A DNA stretch of 25,484 nucleotides from Streptobacillus canis (GTDB taxonomy: Bacteria; Fusobacteriota; Fusobacteriia; Fusobacteriales; Leptotrichiaceae): the NCBI RefSeq assembly GCF_009733925.1, contig NZ_WOEI01000024.1, positions 1 to 25,484 of the forward strand, in the 5' to 3' direction. Below, piece by piece: positions 1 through 8,589 of this stretch (position 1 is its first letter; each line of letters begins with the position of its first letter). A program made the position numbers and the translations under genes. The notes under the pieces are model-generated. The model did no database searches. It was not told the origin of the DNA and saw nothing but the letters and a program-made list of their open reading frames with translations.

Positions 1-132
1 GTGATGGAGTTAGTCCATTTAATATAGTAATAATAACCACAAGAATTACATAATCTAGATTTACAAGTAAGTTTCATTTTATGTTGAAAGTTACAGATAT
101 GACATCTAGATGAATTTGATTTTAGATATCAT
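1..132 (-). pseudogene. Transposase fragment, zinc-binding N-terminal domain (IS91-like), broken and cut by the window edge
   Basis: Read on the - strand, positions 104 to 1 encode a cysteine-rich segment with CHIC, then CKSRLCNSCG, followed by aromatic residues and IKW. The CxxC...C....CxxC spacing and the CKSR-C-xSCG block resemble the zinc-binding domain at the N-terminus of IS91-type transposases. Just upstream on the same strand is a good ribosome site (AAAGGAG, + positions 141-147) and an ATG at 132-130, but that frame reads only MISKIKFI and then stops at TAG. The zinc-domain frame is shifted and preceded by TGA. Full-length relatives have several dozen residues before the zinc ribbon, so an internal deletion plus frameshift is likely. 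The rest would lie beyond position 1. Family assignment rests on motif memory only. Confidence 0.5.
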
Positions 133-189
133 GTTTATCACTCCTTTCTGTTAGTTTTGTTTGGTGATTAAATTATATAGAAAAGAAAG

Positions 190-233
190 AGGTGATTCAA
201 GGGATTTTTTAAAATCTCGAATCACCTTTTTTT
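190..233 (+). terminator. Rho-independent terminator-like hairpin
   Basis: AGGTGATTC (190-198) pairs perfectly with GAATCACCT (219-227). A second inner pairing GATTTT/AAAATC lies inside the loop, and seven T follow. On the - strand the hairpin is followed by a T/C-rich run, so it could also stop transcription entering the transposase remnant from the right. No + strand gene upstream of it is visible in the window. Confidence 0.7.
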
Positions 234-255
234 ATAAAAAATATTTGAAAAAAAT

Positions 256-282
256 TTGAAAATATGATAGACTGAATATAAT
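256..282 (+). promoter_or_regulatory. Possible promoter for the lipoprotein-rny operon
   Basis: The stretch before the first gene holds TTGAAA at 245-250 and 256-261, TATGAT at 263-268 and TATAAT at 277-282. No pair has ideal spacing: 256-261 to 277-282 gives 15 bp. TATAAT lies so close to the ribosome site (284-289) that TATGAT with a weak -35 is the more workable -10. A promoter is expected here because a terminator lies just upstream; the exact elements are uncertain. Confidence 0.35.
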
Positions 283-291
283 GGGAGGAAT

Positions 292-687
292 ATGAAAAGA
301 TATATATTTCTAATGTTTTTTTTACTATTAATAAGCTGTTCAAATATAGATAAAATCAGTACAATAAATAACTTTGAAAAAAATAAAATTTCTAAAGAAG
401 TAATAAAAGTGCAAGATGAAATTATTGATTTAGCAAAAATAGATAATAAAGACGAAATAAAAAAAAATATAACTATGACACTAAAAAATAGAATAATATT
501 ATCGTATTTGTCAAATTATGATTTTTCAAAATTCTTAGTAGTGTTTTCAGAAGAAATAGAAGTATTAGATAGATATACAGCAAAATCAATATTGTTAATT
601 AATTTTGAAACAGAAACAGTGTATTTTGAAGTCATTTGGAAGAATTATGACGGTAAATGGATGATTGATAGTGTTGAATCAGAATGA
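292..687 (+). CDS. Small hypothetical lipoprotein
   Basis: This is a 131-residue protein with a type II signal peptide: MKR, a hydrophobic stretch from residue 4, and lipobox LISC with the lipidated Cys at residue 16. It should be anchored in the cell envelope. The mature part is charged and has no motif I recognise. Its end (VYFEVIWKNYDGKWMIDSVE) alternates as in the last strands of NTF2-like folds of small secreted proteins, which is only a guess. The start is supported by GGGAGGA at 284-290. The stop is TGA. The rny start follows 21 bp later, so the two genes are probably co-transcribed. Function unknown. Confidence 0.8.
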   Translation: MKRYIFLMFFLLLISCSNIDKISTINNFEKNKISKEVIKVQDEIIDLAKIDNKDEIKKNITMTLKNRIILSYLSNYDFSKFLVVFSEEIEVLDRYTAKSILLINFETETVYFEVIWKNYDGKWMIDSVESE

Positions 688-708
688 AAATAAAGGAAAG
701 GAGAAAAA

Positions 709-2274
709 ATGATTATTTATATATTAGTCATCTTAATTGCGGTTCTAATAGTTTTAGTTGGATTTAATGTTACTAAAAGCAAATTCACTAAAAAATATGG
801 AGAATATAGTGATTTAGAGTTAAAAATATTTGACTTAAAAAGAAAACTAGAAACTACAAAAAAAGATGTAGAAAGAGAAATTGAATCATTTAAAAAAGAA
901 GAAACTTTAAAAGTAAAAGAAGAATTATTAGCACAAAGAAAATTAGTTGATGAAGAAATTAAAGTAATGAAATCTGAGATTTTAGTAAAAGAAGAAAGAA
1001 TAGCTAAAAAAGAAGAAAACTTAGAAACAAGAACTAATAAGTTAGAAGAAAAAGAGGCAAAACTAGAAGAAAGAAAAGAAAAAATTGCTGAGATTGAAAA
1101 TGAATTAAATGCAATGATAGAAAAAGAAGAAAAAGAATTAGAAAGAATTTCTGGTTTAACTTCTGAACAAGCAAGAGAAATTATATTAATTAAATTAGAA
1201 GATGAATTAGAGCATGATAAAGCACGTTTAATTAGGGATTATGAATATAATTTAGAAAGAGAAAAAGATAGACTTGCAAAATCAGCTATTGCAATAGCAA
1301 TAAATAAATCAGCATCTGATTATGTTGCAGATGCAACTATATCTGTTGTTCAATTACCAAGTGAAGAAATGAAAGGTAGAATAATAGGTAAAGAAGGAAG
1401 AAATATTAGAGCTTTAGAAGCTGCTACTGGTGTTGATTTAATTATTGATGATACCCCTGAAGCTGTTGTACTTTCATCATTTGATGGTGTAAGAAGAGAA
1501 GTAGCAAGATTATCACTTGAAAAACTAATACAAGATGGAAGAATACATCCAACTAAGATAGAAGAATTAGTAGAAAAATCACAAGCAGAAGTTGAAAATT
1601 CAATGATTAGTGCTGCAGAAGAAGCAATACTTGAAGTTGGTATACCAGCTCTTCCAAAAGAAGTATTAAAAACTTTAGGTAAACTTAAATTTAGAACATC
1701 TTTTGGACAAAATATATTACAACATTCAATTGAAGTTGCACATTTATGTGCTGCACTTGCAACTGAATTAGGTGTAAATGTAGATTATGCAAAAAGAGCA
1801 GGATTACTTCATGATATAGGTAAAGCATTCTCACATGAACAAGAAGGTTCACATGCTATAAATGGAGCAGAATTCTTAAAAAGATTCTCAAGAGAGAATG
1901 AAATTGTTATAAATGCTGTAGAGGCACATCATAATGAAGTTGAACCAACTTCAGTGGAAGCAATAATAGTACAGGCTGCAGATGCTATAAGTGCTGCAAG
2001 ACCAGGTGCAAGACGTGAAACATTATCAAATTACTTAAAACGTTTAGAGCAATTAGAAGAAATAGCAAACTCACATCAAGGTATAGAAAGTTCATATGCT
2101 ATACAAGCTGGAAGAGAATTAAGATTAATTGTTAAACCAGAAGAAATTAGTGATGATCAAGCAGTAATATTATCAAGAGAAGTTGTTAAAGATATTGAAG
2201 AAAAAATGCAATATCCTGGACAAATTAAAGTTACTGTTATTAGAGAAACAAGAGCAACTGAATATGCAAAATAG
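709..2274 (+). CDS. rny: Ribonuclease Y
   Basis: Membrane-anchored endoribonuclease that starts mRNA decay in bacteria lacking RNase E. Domains in order: an N-terminal membrane helix (about residues 2-20), a long Lys/Glu-rich coiled coil (about 30-200), a KH RNA-binding domain with the GxxG loop GKEG at 227-230, and an HD metal-dependent nuclease domain with the His-Asp pair at H368-D369 in LLHDIGKAF. The length of 521 residues and the HD position match the Bacillus subtilis enzyme very closely. AAAGGAG precedes the ATG. The gene is followed by a terminator-like hairpin and then ymdB, the same neighbour as in Bacillus. No defect is visible. Confidence 0.97.
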   Translation: MIIYILVILIAVLIVLVGFNVTKSKFTKKYGEYSDLELKIFDLKRKLETTKKDVEREIESFKKEETLKVKEELLAQRKLVDEEIKVMKSEILVKEERIAKKEENLETRTNKLEEKEAKLEERKEKIAEIENELNAMIEKEEKELERISGLTSEQAREIILIKLEDELEHDKARLIRDYEYNLEREKDRLAKSAIAIAINKSASDYVADATISVVQLPSEEMKGRIIGKEGRNIRALEAATGVDLIIDDTPEAVVLSSFDGVRREVARLSLEKLIQDGRIHPTKIEELVEKSQAEVENSMISAAEEAILEVGIPALPKEVLKTLGKLKFRTSFGQNILQHSIEVAHLCAALATELGVNVDYAKRAGLLHDIGKAFSHEQEGSHAINGAEFLKRFSRENEIVINAVEAHHNEVEPTSVEAIIVQAADAISAARPGARRETLSNYLKRLEQLEEIANSHQGIESSYAIQAGRELRLIVKPEEISDDQAVILSREVVKDIEEKMQYPGQIKVTVIRETRATEYAK

Positions 2275-2298
2275 TTTTTAAGTTAATTAAGTAGAATA

Positions 2299-2334
2299 TT
2301 AAGCAGTCATATTTAATTGACTGCTTAAATTTTT
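2299..2334 (+). terminator. Terminator-like hairpin between rny and ymdB
   Basis: TTAAGCAGTC (2299-2308) pairs perfectly with GACTGCTTAA (2319-2328) across a 10-nt loop and is followed by A and five T. It ends only 14 bp before the ymdB ATG, leaving no room for a separate promoter. It therefore probably reduces, rather than abolishes, transcription of the downstream genes, or sets the 3' end of the rny transcript. Confidence 0.75.
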
Positions 2335-2348
2335 AGAATGGGGAAATT

Positions 2349-3128
2349 ATGAAGTTTTTAATTGTTGGAGATGTTGTAGGATTACCTGGAGAAGATACAT
2401 TATTTAAGTTTTTAGCAAAAAGAAGTAAAAATTATGATGTAATTATTGTAAATGCTGAAAACATTGATAAAGGGTTTGGTATTCTTCCAAATAATGCTAA
2501 AAGTATGTTTAATTATGGAGTAGATGTTATTACTCTTGGAAATCATACTTTTGATAAAAAAGAGATATATGAGTATTTAGATAAAGAAGAGAGAATTATT
2601 AGACCATACAATTTTTCTAAGGAAACTCCTGGGAAAGGACACACAATAATCACAAAAAATAATATTAAAATAGCAGTGATAAATTTACAAGGAAAAGTAT
2701 ATATGAATACTAATCATTGTCCTTTTTTAGCGATTGATGAATTAATTGAAGAGTTAAAAGAAAAAGTTAATATAATAATAGTTGATTTTCATGCAGAAGT
2801 TACATCTGAAAAAAATGCGATGGGATGGAATCTAGCAGGAAAAGCCTCATTAGTATATGGTACACATACGCATATACAAACTGCTGATGAAAGAATACTT
2901 TTAAATAAAACGGGATATATTACTGATATCGGTATGACAGGTGGACATGATGGCATAATTGGAATGAATAGAAAAGAGATAATAAAAAAATTCAAAGATG
3001 GAATGCCTGCAAGATTTTCAGTATGTGAAGAAAATAAAAGGATAAATGGGATAGAGGTAGAAATAGACCCCAAAAATGGGAAAACATTAAATATTACAAG
3101 ATTAAATTTATCTTACGAGGAAATATAG
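2349..3128 (+). CDS. ymdB: YmdB family metallophosphoesterase (2',3'-cyclic nucleotide phosphodiesterase)
   Basis: Calcineurin-like phosphoesterase of the YmdB/TIGR00282 family, 259 residues (usual length about 260). The metal-binding set is complete: D8 in VGDVVG, E37-N38 in NAENID, N65-H66 in GNHTFD, H148 in DFHAE, and H173/H175 in GTHTHIQ. GMTGGHDGIIGM near residue 200 is also characteristic. In Bacillus subtilis YmdB hydrolyses cyclic nucleotides, affects biofilm and motility development, and is encoded next to rny. A GGGGA ribosome site lies about 6 nt before the ATG. Expression seems to depend on read-through of the hairpin just upstream. The role in this organism is inferred from the family. 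Confidence 0.93.
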   Translation: MKFLIVGDVVGLPGEDTLFKFLAKRSKNYDVIIVNAENIDKGFGILPNNAKSMFNYGVDVITLGNHTFDKKEIYEYLDKEERIIRPYNFSKETPGKGHTIITKNNIKIAVINLQGKVYMNTNHCPFLAIDELIEELKEKVNIIIVDFHAEVTSEKNAMGWNLAGKASLVYGTHTHIQTADERILLNKTGYITDIGMTGGHDGIIGMNRKEIIKKFKDGMPARFSVCEENKRINGIEVEIDPKNGKTLNITRLNLSYEEI

Positions 3129-3138
3129 AGGTGAAATT

Positions 3139-3780
3139 ATGATAATAGCTATAGATGGTCCGTCAGGAAGCGGCAAAAGTAGTGTTGCTAAGGAAATAGC
3201 AAAAAAATTAGATATTGCTCATTTAGATACGGGAGCAATGTATAGATTACTTGGATATAAATTAATAAAAGATAAAATTGATATGGCTAATGTAAAAGAT
3301 GTATTAAAAGACCTGAATATTGACATTAAAGGGAATACTTTTTATTTAGACAATCAAGACGTTAGTAAAGAAATTAGAATGAATGAAGTATCTATGATGG
3401 CATCAGCTGTTTCAAAAATTAAAGAAGTAAGAGAATTTATGGTGAATATGCAAAGAGAGATATCTAAAAATAAATCTGTAATTTTAGATGGAAGAGATAT
3501 TGGGACAGTTGTATTTCCAAATGCTGATCTTAAAATATATCTAAATGCTTCAGCTGAAGTAAGAGCTAATAGAAGATTCTTAGAAGATAGAACTTTAGAT
3601 TATAATCAAATTCTTCAAGATATTATTAAAAGAGATTATGATGATATGAATAGAGAGCATTCTCCTTTAAAAAAAGCAGAAGATGCTGTAGAAATTGATA
3701 CAAATAATTTAACATTTGATGAGGTATTAAATAAAATATTAGAGCTGGTGAAAAAATATGAGTGCATATGCAAAAATTAA
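3139..3780 (+). CDS. cmk: Cytidylate kinase
   Basis: Phosphorylates CMP and dCMP with ATP in pyrimidine nucleotide metabolism; cytoplasmic. The P-loop GPSGSGKSS occupies residues 7-15. The family-typical LDTGAMYR follows the first helix, and LDGRDIGTVVFPNA with the DGRD nucleotide-binding motif lies in the middle. The 213-residue length is close to the usual 220. GAGGTGA precedes the ATG. The 3' end overlaps the start of alr by 23 bp, which suggests translational coupling. No anomalies seen. Confidence 0.96.
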   Translation: MIIAIDGPSGSGKSSVAKEIAKKLDIAHLDTGAMYRLLGYKLIKDKIDMANVKDVLKDLNIDIKGNTFYLDNQDVSKEIRMNEVSMMASAVSKIKEVREFMVNMQREISKNKSVILDGRDIGTVVFPNADLKIYLNASAEVRANRRFLEDRTLDYNQILQDIIKRDYDDMNREHSPLKKAEDAVEIDTNNLTFDEVLNKILELVKKYECICKN

Positions 3781-4786
3781 TTTGGATGCTTTTGAAAGAA
3801 ATTTAAATATTATTTTAGAAAAAATACCATCTGAAAAGTTGATGGCCATTGTTAAAGCAAATGCTTATGGACATGGTGTTATAAGAATAGTAGATAAAGC
3901 TGTGGAATTAGGAATAAATTTTTTCGGTGTTGCAAGGCTTGAAGAGGCAGAAGAAATATTAAAAATATTCCCTAATGTTAATGTCTTAGTCTTATCACCA
4001 ATTTTAAAACATGAGATTAAAGATGTAGCAAAAAAAGGAATACATTTAACAATATCTAATTTTGAAGATATTGAATACATTTTAAAAAATAAAATTGAAG
4101 GTAAATTCCACTTTGCTCTAGAAACTGGTATGGGTAGAATTGGATTTATAGAAAATGAAATAGGAAAAGCTTATGAAATGCTAAAGCCCATAGGAATTTT
4201 CTCACATTTATCTTCAGCAGATAGTGACCCTAATTATACAAAATTGCAATTAGAAAAATTTAATAGAGTAGTTCAAAACTTAGATGTAAAATATAAGCAT
4301 GTATTAAATAGTTTTGGAAGTATGAAAAATGATTTAGATTATGATTTATATAGAGTTGGAATTATCATGTATGGTGCTGAGATGACAGATATATTTGAAC
4401 CAGTTATGACTTTTTATGCTAGAGTAAATCATATTAAAGTTTTGGAAGAAGACACATATATAGGTTATTCTAAAACATATTTAGCTCATAAAGGAGATGT
4501 TATTGCAACCGTAGCATGTGGTTATGCAGATGGTATGCATAGAGCAATGTCAAATAAATCAAAAGTATATTTTGATGGAAAATTATATAAAATAATAGGA
4601 AATGTATGTATGGATCAATTTATGATTAAAGCAGATAAAAATATAAAAGTAGGAGAATATGTTGAAATATTTGGTGAAAATATTTTAGTTGCAGATTTAG
4701 CAAAAGAAATTAATACAATCAGTTATGAACTTTTATGTGCAGTATCTGCAAGAGTACATAGAATTTATTGGACGGAGGAAATATGA
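3758..4786 (+). CDS. alr: Alanine racemase
   Basis: PLP-dependent fold-III enzyme making D-alanine for peptidoglycan. The cofactor lysine is K33 in AIVKANAYGHG. The catalytic tyrosine of the C-terminal domain is Y237 in IGYSKTY, followed by VACGYADG and the GNVCMDQFM block. The length of 342 residues is slightly short of the usual 360-390, with trimmed loops but all key motifs present. The start lies inside the end of cmk, and the stop overlaps the cvpA-like start as ATGA. It supplies D-Ala to the same wall-building pathway as rodA downstream. Confidence 0.95.
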   Translation: MSAYAKINLDAFERNLNIILEKIPSEKLMAIVKANAYGHGVIRIVDKAVELGINFFGVARLEEAEEILKIFPNVNVLVLSPILKHEIKDVAKKGIHLTISNFEDIEYILKNKIEGKFHFALETGMGRIGFIENEIGKAYEMLKPIGIFSHLSSADSDPNYTKLQLEKFNRVVQNLDVKYKHVLNSFGSMKNDLDYDLYRVGIIMYGAEMTDIFEPVMTFYARVNHIKVLEEDTYIGYSKTYLAHKGDVIATVACGYADGMHRAMSNKSKVYFDGKLYKIIGNVCMDQFMIKADKNIKVGEYVEIFGENILVADLAKEINTISYELLCAVSARVHRIYWTEEI

Positions 4787-5340
4787 TATTAGATATATTG
4801 ATAGTTGTACTAGTATTATTTTTTGTAATAATGGGATACAAAAATGGTTTTGTAAAGTCAGCTTTTAACTTAATCAAATTAGTTATAGTTGTCTATTTTA
4901 CACCTATGTTTCTACCTACGGTAGAATTATTAACAAATATTAAAGCAGATAATATTATTGTAAGATATATAGCATATATAATTATATTCATTATATTATA
5001 TTTTATAGTATCAATAATAATAAATATACTTACAAAATTAATTAATATAACACCTTTTGGAATTGTAAATAAATTATTAGGTGCAATGTTTGGTTTAATT
5101 AAATCAAGTATTATAATAGTATTAACAATAATAATACTTTTATTTACAGCAACAAAAGTAGAAAAAGCGAAAGAGATATTAGATGACTCAATTTTAGTAG
5201 AATATATCTCTATTTATTCTGGAAAGTATAATGCTTTATTTCCAGGATTTATAAAATATAAATTAGATGAGTTTAGAGAAGAAAATCTAGAAAAGAATTT
5301 CAAAAGAAGTCTTTTAAAAGAGATAAAAGAAGGGATATAA
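4783..5340 (+). CDS. CvpA family membrane protein
   Basis: Integral membrane protein of 185 residues with about four hydrophobic segments (roughly residues 1-18, 25-45, 60-85 and 95-120 from the ATG) and a charged C-terminal tail. The opening helix followed by GYKNGFVKSAFN matches the CvpA/colicin V production family (compare MGYxxGFxxS). The family's biochemical role is unclear. I chose ATG 4783, which overlaps the alr stop as ATGA and follows GGAGG at 4774-4778, over an in-frame TTG at 4768 that lies upstream of that site. No anomalies seen. Confidence 0.85.
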   Translation: MILDILIVVLVLFFVIMGYKNGFVKSAFNLIKLVIVVYFTPMFLPTVELLTNIKADNIIVRYIAYIIIFIILYFIVSIIINILTKLINITPFGIVNKLLGAMFGLIKSSIIIVLTIIILLFTATKVEKAKEILDDSILVEYISIYSGKYNALFPGFIKYKLDEFREENLEKNFKRSLLKEIKEGI

Positions 5341-5344
5341 TTAA

Positions 5345-6562
5345 ATGATAAAAATATTAGATATATTAGGAATAAAAACACTGATAAATAAGATTGAGGA
5401 TGATAGTTCTTTTACTTTATCGGTTTGTTTTAATACAGGTTCTGTAAATGAAAGGGATAATGAAAAAGGACTATCTCATATGTTAGAACATATGTTATTT
5501 ACAGGAACAAATAAAAGAGATAATTTTGAAATTTCAGAGGAAATGGATTTTTATGGAGCTAAGTATAATGCATATACTTCAAAAGAAATAACAAATTATT
5601 ATTTTACATCTTTATCAAGTAAACAAGAGCTAACTTCAGAAATATTTTTTGATATGTTAACAGATCCAATATTTCCTGAAGATCAAATAAAAAAAGAAAA
5701 AGAAATAATATTTGAAGAAATAAAAATGAATAAAGATGATATTTGGACGGTTGTTTATGAAGAAATGCAAGAAAAACTTTTTGAAGGTAATTTAAAATAT
5801 AATATTCTTGGATCTGAAGAAAGTGTTGAAAGTATCACAAGAGATATGTTAATAGATTACTATAATAGAAATTATACTAGAGATAATATTATTATAGCTG
5901 TTTCAGGTAATTTTGATGAAGATCTTTTAGTAAAACAAATAACGGAACATTTTTCGAAACTTAATGCAAATAGAGTTGAAGAAATATTTGAAGAAAATGA
6001 TCTAAAAGATGTTCACTATAGAGAAAAAAAAGAAATTAATCAAGTTAATGTGTACATGGTTACAAAGAATGAATCAAAAACAGTATCTCTAAAGGAATAT
6101 TTCATAGAAGTATGTTTAGAACTAATATTAGGAGATGGATTTAGTTCAAGACTATTTCATGAAGTAAGAGAGAAAAGAGGTTTAGCATATTCTGTATATA
6201 CTTTAAATTTTGATTATAGATGTTTAAAAACTTTTGCGATATATATAGGGACTTCAGTTAATAAATATGAAGAAGCATTAGAAGTTACAAAACAAATAAT
6301 CGAAAATCTTAAAACAAATGGTATAACTGAAAGAGAATTAGAGAAAGTAAAAAATTCTATGCTTTCATCTAGAGCAACAGCAAAAGAAAATGCTAAAATA
6401 GTTAGCAAATTATTAATTATGTATAGATTATTTGGAAAAGTATTTACAAATAAAGAAGTTGCGGATACTTTACTTTCAGTTACTGTTGATGAAGTTAATG
6501 AAAAAGCTAGATTATTATTAAATGATTTTAGTACGTGTATTATAGGAGACATAGATGTTTAG
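5345..6562 (+). CDS. M16 family zinc metallopeptidase
   Basis: Pitrilysin-type peptidase, 405 residues, the usual length for single-chain bacterial M16B proteins. The inverted zinc motif HxxEH is H45-M-L-E48-H49 in GLSHMLEHMLFTGT, followed by the family block with NAYTSKE and NYYFTSL. A further Glu ligand is expected near EKEIIFEEI (about residues 118-126). The second M16 domain carries GDGFSSRLFHEVREKRGLAY, the usual R-Y region. No signal peptide is visible, so it is probably cytoplasmic. The substrate is unknown; relatives are often called processing proteases without direct proof. The 3' end overlaps rodA by 8 bp. Confidence 0.93.
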   Translation: MIKILDILGIKTLINKIEDDSSFTLSVCFNTGSVNERDNEKGLSHMLEHMLFTGTNKRDNFEISEEMDFYGAKYNAYTSKEITNYYFTSLSSKQELTSEIFFDMLTDPIFPEDQIKKEKEIIFEEIKMNKDDIWTVVYEEMQEKLFEGNLKYNILGSEESVESITRDMLIDYYNRNYTRDNIIIAVSGNFDEDLLVKQITEHFSKLNANRVEEIFEENDLKDVHYREKKEINQVNVYMVTKNESKTVSLKEYFIEVCLELILGDGFSSRLFHEVREKRGLAYSVYTLNFDYRCLKTFAIYIGTSVNKYEEALEVTKQIIENLKTNGITERELEKVKNSMLSSRATAKENAKIVSKLLIMYRLFGKVFTNKEVADTLLSVTVDEVNEKARLLLNDFSTCIIGDIDV

Positions 6563-7670
6563 TAAAAGAAATATGGCTAAATTAAAAAATCGTATAGGAA
6601 GATTAGATAAGCAATTATTGCTTGTTGTATATCTACTAGTATTCATTAGTACGGCTTTTGTTTATAGTGCAACAAGATCAATGTATTATGTGAAAAATAA
6701 TTTATTATGGATTGCAGTTGGGACAATAATACTTACTTTTTCAATATTTATTGACTATAGATTTAGTAAGAAAATTATGAAACCAATATATGTATTTTCA
6801 ATATTGATATTATTATATACAAGATTTTTTGGAGTTGTAAAACTTGGAGCTAGAAGATGGATTAATATCGGTATTACTCAAATACAGCCATCGGAATTTG
6901 TAAAGATATTGTTAATAATGATATATGCCTTCTGGTTTGTAAAAAAATTCTCTAATGGAATAAACTCCTTTAAATCAATAGTACTTGCATTTATCCCTGG
7001 GATTCCAATATTAGGATTATTATTATTACAACCAGATTTAGGTTCGACTTTAATATTGTGTTTTTCATTTTTATGTATGTTATATTTATCAAATGCAAAT
7101 ATTAAACCAATATTAGTTATATTTATGTTGGTTGGTATACTAAGTGTACCAACATATATGTTTGTTTTAAAAGATTATCAAAAAACAAGAATAGAAGTCT
7201 TTTTAAATCCAGAAAAAGATTTAAAAAATAAAGGTTGGCACGTTGCACAATCTAAGATTTCTATAGGTTCTGGTGGACTTACAGGTAAAGGATATTTAGA
7301 AGGAAGTCAAAGTAGATTAAAATTCTTACCAGAACCACAAACAGATTTTATCTTCTCAGTAATTGGAGAAGAAGTAGGATTTTTAGGATCAACTTTAGTA
7401 TTGGGATTATATTTCCTACTTATCTATACAATTATTAATATTTCAAGGAAAATTATTGATGATTATGGTAGGATAATATTATATGGTATTTCTGGAGTCT
7501 TTCTTGCTCATGTAATAATTAACGTAGGTATGACGTTAGGAATAGTTCCAGTTACCGGAAAACCATTATTACTTATGAGTTATGGAGGATCATCATTTCT
7601 GTCATCATTTTTAATGATAAGTTTAGTACAAAGTATAAAAATATATAATGGTGATGATGATGATAAATAA
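6555..7670 (+). CDS. rodA: RodA/FtsW/SpoVE (SEDS) family peptidoglycan polymerase, probably RodA
   Basis: Multi-pass membrane glycosyltransferase that polymerises lipid II into glycan strands, normally partnered by a class B penicillin-binding protein (none in this window). SEDS signatures visible: GARRWINIG with IQPSEFVK (about residues 97-117), QPDLGST in the middle, and LTGKGYLEGSQSRLKFLPEPQTDF, typical of RodA. A final VTGKPLLLMSYGGSS block follows. The length of 371 residues fits RodA. AGGAG at 6543-6547 supports the start. The gene overlaps the M16 gene upstream and the rluA-type gene downstream. RodA rather than FtsW is inferred from length and the FLPEPQTDFI motif. Confidence 0.93.
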   Translation: MFSKRNMAKLKNRIGRLDKQLLLVVYLLVFISTAFVYSATRSMYYVKNNLLWIAVGTIILTFSIFIDYRFSKKIMKPIYVFSILILLYTRFFGVVKLGARRWINIGITQIQPSEFVKILLIMIYAFWFVKKFSNGINSFKSIVLAFIPGIPILGLLLLQPDLGSTLILCFSFLCMLYLSNANIKPILVIFMLVGILSVPTYMFVLKDYQKTRIEVFLNPEKDLKNKGWHVAQSKISIGSGGLTGKGYLEGSQSRLKFLPEPQTDFIFSVIGEEVGFLGSTLVLGLYFLLIYTIINISRKIIDDYGRIILYGISGVFLAHVIINVGMTLGIVPVTGKPLLLMSYGGSSFLSSFLMISLVQSIKIYNGDDDDK

Positions 7671-8502
7671 ATATATAGTAGATGCTGAACATGAGAATAT
7701 GAGACTAGATAAATTTATGAGAAAATATTCAAAAGAAGAAAGTTTAGCATTAATATTTTCTCTTATTAGAAAAGGTTTAGTAAAAGTTAATGGTAAAAAG
7801 AGTAAAGAAAATTATAGGTTAATACTAAACGATGAAATATATTTTCCTGAAAATGCTAAAATAGTAATGGAAAATAAAGTAAAAAAAGAAATAATAGATG
7901 TAAGTTTATTTAAAAAAATGATAGTATTTGAAGATGAGGATGTATTTATTGTAGATAAACCTAATAATATCCCTATGCATAAAGGAGATAAACATAATTT
8001 TGGTTTGTCCGAAATGGCAAAGTCATATTATGGAAATTCTAATGTAAATTTTGCTAATAGGTTAGATTTAGAGACAGAAGGGTTAGTTATAGGCTGTAAA
8101 AATCTGCAAATACTTAGAAAAGTAAATGAAGAAATAAAAAATAAAAATATAATAAAGAGATATGTTGCTAAAGTTGAACAAAAAAACTTGAAATTAAATG
8201 ATGAATTTTTTTCTAACAAAAATATAAAAATTCTTGAAGATAAAGTAGTTGTTTTTAAAGATGGCTTGGATGCTGAAACATACTTTAAAGTAATAGAAGT
8301 AAGTGAAGGAAAAGCTGTATTAGATGTAAACTTAATAACAGGAAGAAAACATCAAATAAGAGTGCATCTAAATGATTTGGGGTACCCAATAATTGGAGAT
8401 AGTAAATATGGTAAATATACAAAGAAAGATAGAATGTTTTTGAAGTGTTATTATATTAAATTTTTAGATTATGAAATAAGATTAGATAGAAAATTTAATT
8501 AG
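7660..8502 (+). CDS. RluA family pseudouridine synthase
   Basis: Converts uridine to pseudouridine in rRNA or tRNA. An N-terminal S4-like RNA-binding domain (about residues 8-60, with IRKGLVKVNGKK) is followed by the catalytic domain with ANRLDLETEG, where the Asp of RLD is the catalytic residue. GRKHQIRVHLNDLGYPIIGD is the family C-terminal block. Of several in-frame ATG codons (7648, 7654, 7657, 7660) I prefer 7660, because the GGTGAT at 7650-7655, inside the end of rodA, is the only ribosome-site-like sequence; 7648 would add four residues. The domain order resembles RluC/RluD, but the target uridine cannot be read from sequence. No terminator follows; the csp promoter begins 14 bp after the stop. 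Confidence 0.9.
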   Translation: MINKYIVDAEHENMRLDKFMRKYSKEESLALIFSLIRKGLVKVNGKKSKENYRLILNDEIYFPENAKIVMENKVKKEIIDVSLFKKMIVFEDEDVFIVDKPNNIPMHKGDKHNFGLSEMAKSYYGNSNVNFANRLDLETEGLVIGCKNLQILRKVNEEIKNKNIIKRYVAKVEQKNLKLNDEFFSNKNIKILEDKVVVFKDGLDAETYFKVIEVSEGKAVLDVNLITGRKHQIRVHLNDLGYPIIGDSKYGKYTKKDRMFLKCYYIKFLDYEIRLDRKFN

Positions 8503-8516
8503 TTTAATAATTACTA

Positions 8517-8544
8517 TTGACTTTTTATGAATTCAAGGTATAAT
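8517..8544 (+). promoter_or_regulatory. Sigma-70-type promoter of the cold-shock gene
   Basis: TTGACT (8517-8522) and TATAAT (8539-8544) are separated by 16 bp, which is close to consensus. Transcription would start near 8551, giving a leader of about 40 nt. This rules out the in-frame ATG at 8527, which lies inside the promoter. Confidence 0.85.
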
Positions 8545-8589
8545 TTAATAGAAATTGGCTTTATGCCATTAGGAATAGGAGGAAGTATT

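Noticed and set aside
2789..3073. Small - strand open frame opposite ymdB
   Set aside because: Shadow of a conserved gene; no motif or start signal.
8527..8589. N-terminal extension of the cold-shock protein from ATG 8527
   Set aside because: The ATG lies between the -35 and -10 boxes, and the TTG at 8590 has the correctly placed GGAGGA.
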